Assembly (NCBI GenBank): GCA_022570795.1
Contig: JAKUDP010000001.1
Coordinates: 806,001 to 870,000, forward strand
Direction of reading: 5' to 3'
Origin: Sphaerulina vaccinii
Lineage: Eukaryota > Ascomycota > Dothideomycetes > Mycosphaerellales > Mycosphaerellaceae
DNA length: 64,000 nt
Below are positions 61,954 through 64,000 of the stretch, piece after piece (position 1 is the stretch's first letter; each line of letters opens with the position of its first letter). A program made the position numbers and the translations under genes. The notes beneath the pieces are model-generated. The model made no database searches. It saw only the letters and a program-made list of their open reading frames with translations, and was not told the origin of the DNA.

Positions 61954-62532
61954 CTCCTCCGCGCAGGGGGTATTGCGTGCTAATAGCCAACCAAGCTCTC
62001 GGTATCGGATTTGATACCACCGGCCAACAGTAGCGAGTCTTGCTGCAGTTCACGTTCTTCTTCCTTTCTTCCTCTCCACTTTGCATATACCATCAATATC
62101 GACAAGGCGAAATGGAGTCCCAGGTTCGCAGTGGTCAAGACAGCGTGTGGAAGACACAAAGTCCACGGACAAGCACAGCGCACACGCCTCACCTTCATTT
62201 TCCTATAATAGTCTAGACTGGCTGATCTGGCAGCCAACCGCGAAAAAACGGCTACGCCCACACCGACATGATATCATCTTTAGACTCTTCACGCACGCGT
62301 GGCGCGTCTTAGAAGAATCCCGCGAATAATGTATCCCTGGTAGTGCAGCGACGGGCGTCGTAGAGCTTCCAATCATGAGCAGCGCATTCCCATACCAAGA
62401 AACATGCATAATGGTCTGCCGCTTCCATTCGGACACGGTCGGCGTACCGATTGGTTCACGATCGCGATCAGTCAATGTGCAGATTCGTGTCGTTGGCCTG
62501 CTGGAATGTTGAGGACATGAGGAGATTTCTCA
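61954..62532. promoter_or_regulatory. shared divergent promoter of two NRPS genes
   Basis: 579 bp between the start codons of the minus and plus NRPS genes, so the two are probably co-regulated. An in-frame TGA at 62518 supports the plus start at 62533. Candidate elements are not specific: a GATATC-containing palindrome (ATGATATCAT, about 62269) and GCG-rich strings near 62294. I cannot name a regulator. No coding content. Confidence 0.6.
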
Positions 62533-64000
62533 ATGCGAGCAGTCAGCACATCAGATCTGGAGAAGGCCGTGACCAGAATGACAGCCAGGAAGGATGTCTC
62601 GACTGCCATAGAGCGCATAGCAAGAAAATGCCGAATCGATTCACAACTCGTTGAGGACGCCTACCCATGCACAAGTCTTCAAGCAGCGTTGGTTGCAGCA
62701 AGTCTACAAGGCCTGGGAGACTATGTCTCGAGATTCGTCTTCGATATATCAGATACCGATGGAGGCACAACGAGCGTCAAAGCTGCTTTTGCCAAAGTCT
62801 TCGAACAACATGCCATTCTGCGTAGTCGAGTCATCGAGAACGGTGGCCAGTTCCTCCAGGTCGTGACCACAGAGCCCTTGGTCTGGCGTGAAGCAAGCGA
62901 CTTGCAGCAGTACCTCGCAGAGGACCGCCAGCAGATTACCGTCCTTGGACAGCCACTGGCCGCATTCGCCTGTATTCAAGAATCTAGTGGCAAGTCATAC
63001 ATGGTATGGAGTCTGCATCATTGTCAATACGACGAGTGGAGCTTCAAATTGATGACAGATGATCTGAATCGTGCTCTTTCGACATCTACTGAGACGGACG
63101 AGGAACCTCGCCGAGTGCCCCTGTCAAAATTCGTCAAAGCACTTGACAAGATTGATGATGCGACTTCTCACAAGTTCTGGAAAGCGAAGCTGAGGAACTT
63201 CTCCGAACCTCATCGGATATGTGCCAATGTGGCCCAAGATGCAGGTTGCAGAACTTCCAAAAAGCTGCAGAAGTCGTATCCGGTTGAGTTGTCGTCAGAC
63301 ACACTCTATCAGCCCTCTGTTCTGGCTGTTGCTGCTTGGGCACTCATTGTAGGACACCTTTCCAAATCTCAAAATGTGCTGTTCGGGCACGTCTTGAGTG
63401 GGAGAGCATTCGAGCTCGATGGCATTCAGGAGGTATGCGGTCCAACACTGACCACTGTTCCTTGGGGTATCACGATATCCTCGGAAAGTACTGTCAAAGA
63501 CTTCCTAGACCACTTGCAAGACCTGCGAGCACAGATACTACCATTCGAGCAGACTGGTCTTGGCGAGTACAGGAAGCTTGTGGGCGTGGCCAACTTTGAC
63601 ACGATGCTCAGCGTCAGGGCGTCTCAAGATGAACGTGAAGGAGATGGCGATTCAAGCGGTCTGCAATTGGAGAAGCTTGACGTGATTGATCTCAACCATC
63701 CTTGCTGCATGTTCTTCGAAGTCGACATGAGTGGCACAGAATGCATATTGAAGGCTTCCTACGATGAGCGGTGGATCGAACCTGAGTTTCTGGGCGAGGC
63801 CATGGAGAAGTTCATATCTACTGTGGAGACATTGCCGCTCAAGCTCGAGACAGATCTCAAGAGCTTCGAAGAGTCATTACAGCTACCTGAATCAATAGAG
63901 AAATCCAAGCTGGAGAGCATACCACAGCCAGACCAAGCTTCGAACGATCACGCCGAAGTGGACCCCAAAGTGCTGGCGAAGGTGCAGAAGCTCGCAATCA
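62533..64000 (+). CDS. second NRPS, N-terminal condensation domain, cut by the right edge
   Basis: An open frame of 489 codons runs without stop to the window end. The start is the ATG at 62533; the same frame has a TGA 15 nt upstream. Residues 1-32 (MRAVSTSDLEKAVTRMTARK) are a helical lead-in; a condensation domain follows at once (YPCTSLQAALVAASLQG, QHAILRSRVIENGGQFLQVV, active site SLHHCQYDEWSF with the His pair at 162-163, then LYQPSVLAVAAWALIVGHLS, VLFGHVLSGRAFELDGIQEV, CGPTLTTVPWG). The C domain ends near residue 440 and the last visible residues (DPKVLAKVQKLAI) look like the lead-in of a carrier domain, so C-T is likely next. Starting with C and facing the other NRPS, it can accept the peptide held on the terminal T of that enzyme. 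Role inferred. Confidence 0.88.
   Translation, partial: MRAVSTSDLEKAVTRMTARKDVSTAIERIARKCRIDSQLVEDAYPCTSLQAALVAASLQGLGDYVSRFVFDISDTDGGTTSVKAAFAKVFEQHAILRSRVIENGGQFLQVVTTEPLVWREASDLQQYLAEDRQQITVLGQPLAAFACIQESSGKSYMVWSLHHCQYDEWSFKLMTDDLNRALSTSTETDEEPRRVPLSKFVKALDKIDDATSHKFWKAKLRNFSEPHRICANVAQDAGCRTSKKLQKSYPVELSSDTLYQPSVLAVAAWALIVGHLSKSQNVLFGHVLSGRAFELDGIQEVCGPTLTTVPWGITISSESTVKDFLDHLQDLRAQILPFEQTGLGEYRKLVGVANFDTMLSVRASQDEREGDGDSSGLQLEKLDVIDLNHPCCMFFEVDMSGTECILKASYDERWIEPEFLGEAMEKFISTVETLPLKLETDLKSFEESLQLPESIEKSKLESIPQPDQASNDHAEVDPKVLAKVQKLAI

Overview
The window is nuclear DNA of a filamentous ascomycete. The evidence is compact genes on both strands, many short introns (roughly 43-140 nt, GT..AG, often with a TGCTAAC- or CTAAC-like branch site), translation elongation factor 3 (a fungus-specific ABC-F protein), an NAD-isocitrate dehydrogenase catalytic subunit, fungal-type NmrA and MFS proteins, an NRPS locus and small secreted cysteine-rich proteins. 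The gene set fits Pezizomycotina; Dothideomycetes is my best guess, but it is an inference from style. I recognised no rRNA, tRNA, transposon or CRISPR.

Layout. 0-16 kb is mostly housekeeping: a left-edge membrane-protein fragment (uncertain), enolase-phosphatase E1, a frame-broken conserved gene, a STAND-N-domain/TPR-like protein, a UCHL5-type deubiquitinase, an OM14-like mitochondrial protein, the SNARE Bet1, an unknown PPxY protein and exocyst Sec5. 16-29 kb: IDH2, a tandem pair of secreted cysteine-rich proteins, an NmrA-like oxidoreductase, DUF4202, an MFS exporter, an unknown protein and a DUF2235 hydrolase. 30-33 kb: EF-3.

34-44 kb is an accessory neighbourhood of cysteine-rich genes. 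Two inverted paralogues (34.1-35.5 kb minus, 39.4-40.3 kb plus) share an N-terminal Cys domain, an intron and a predicted length of 235 aa. In one, the linker is built from tandemly duplicated intron+exon modules; in the other, from a 24-nt repeat inside one exon. Between and beyond them lie four RBR/RING-like genes at different stages of decay: one intact (43.4 kb), one with a -1 frame break at GGGCCCC (36.3 kb), one with an in-frame TAG inside its first CxxC (38.2 kb) and one half-length (37.2 kb). DUF4336 and the mitochondrial protease subunit Imp2 interrupt the group; Imp2 is preceded by a tiny transmembrane ORF.

45-51 kb: an unknown type II membrane protein, a large protein fusing CCCH and zinc-knuckle motifs to a Ctk2-type cyclin with an RD/RE tail, and a Myb/SANT-like protein. 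53-64 kb is a non-ribosomal peptide locus: a free-standing adenylate-forming ligase, a 2342-residue NRPS read as T-C-A-T-C-A-T, and, divergently transcribed across a 579-bp gap, a second NRPS that starts with a condensation domain and runs off the right edge. The large NRPS has no A domain before its first carrier domain and no release domain after its last, so the parts probably work in trans.

All splice models were made by eye from frame, GT/AG signals and protein continuity. No alignment or search was run.
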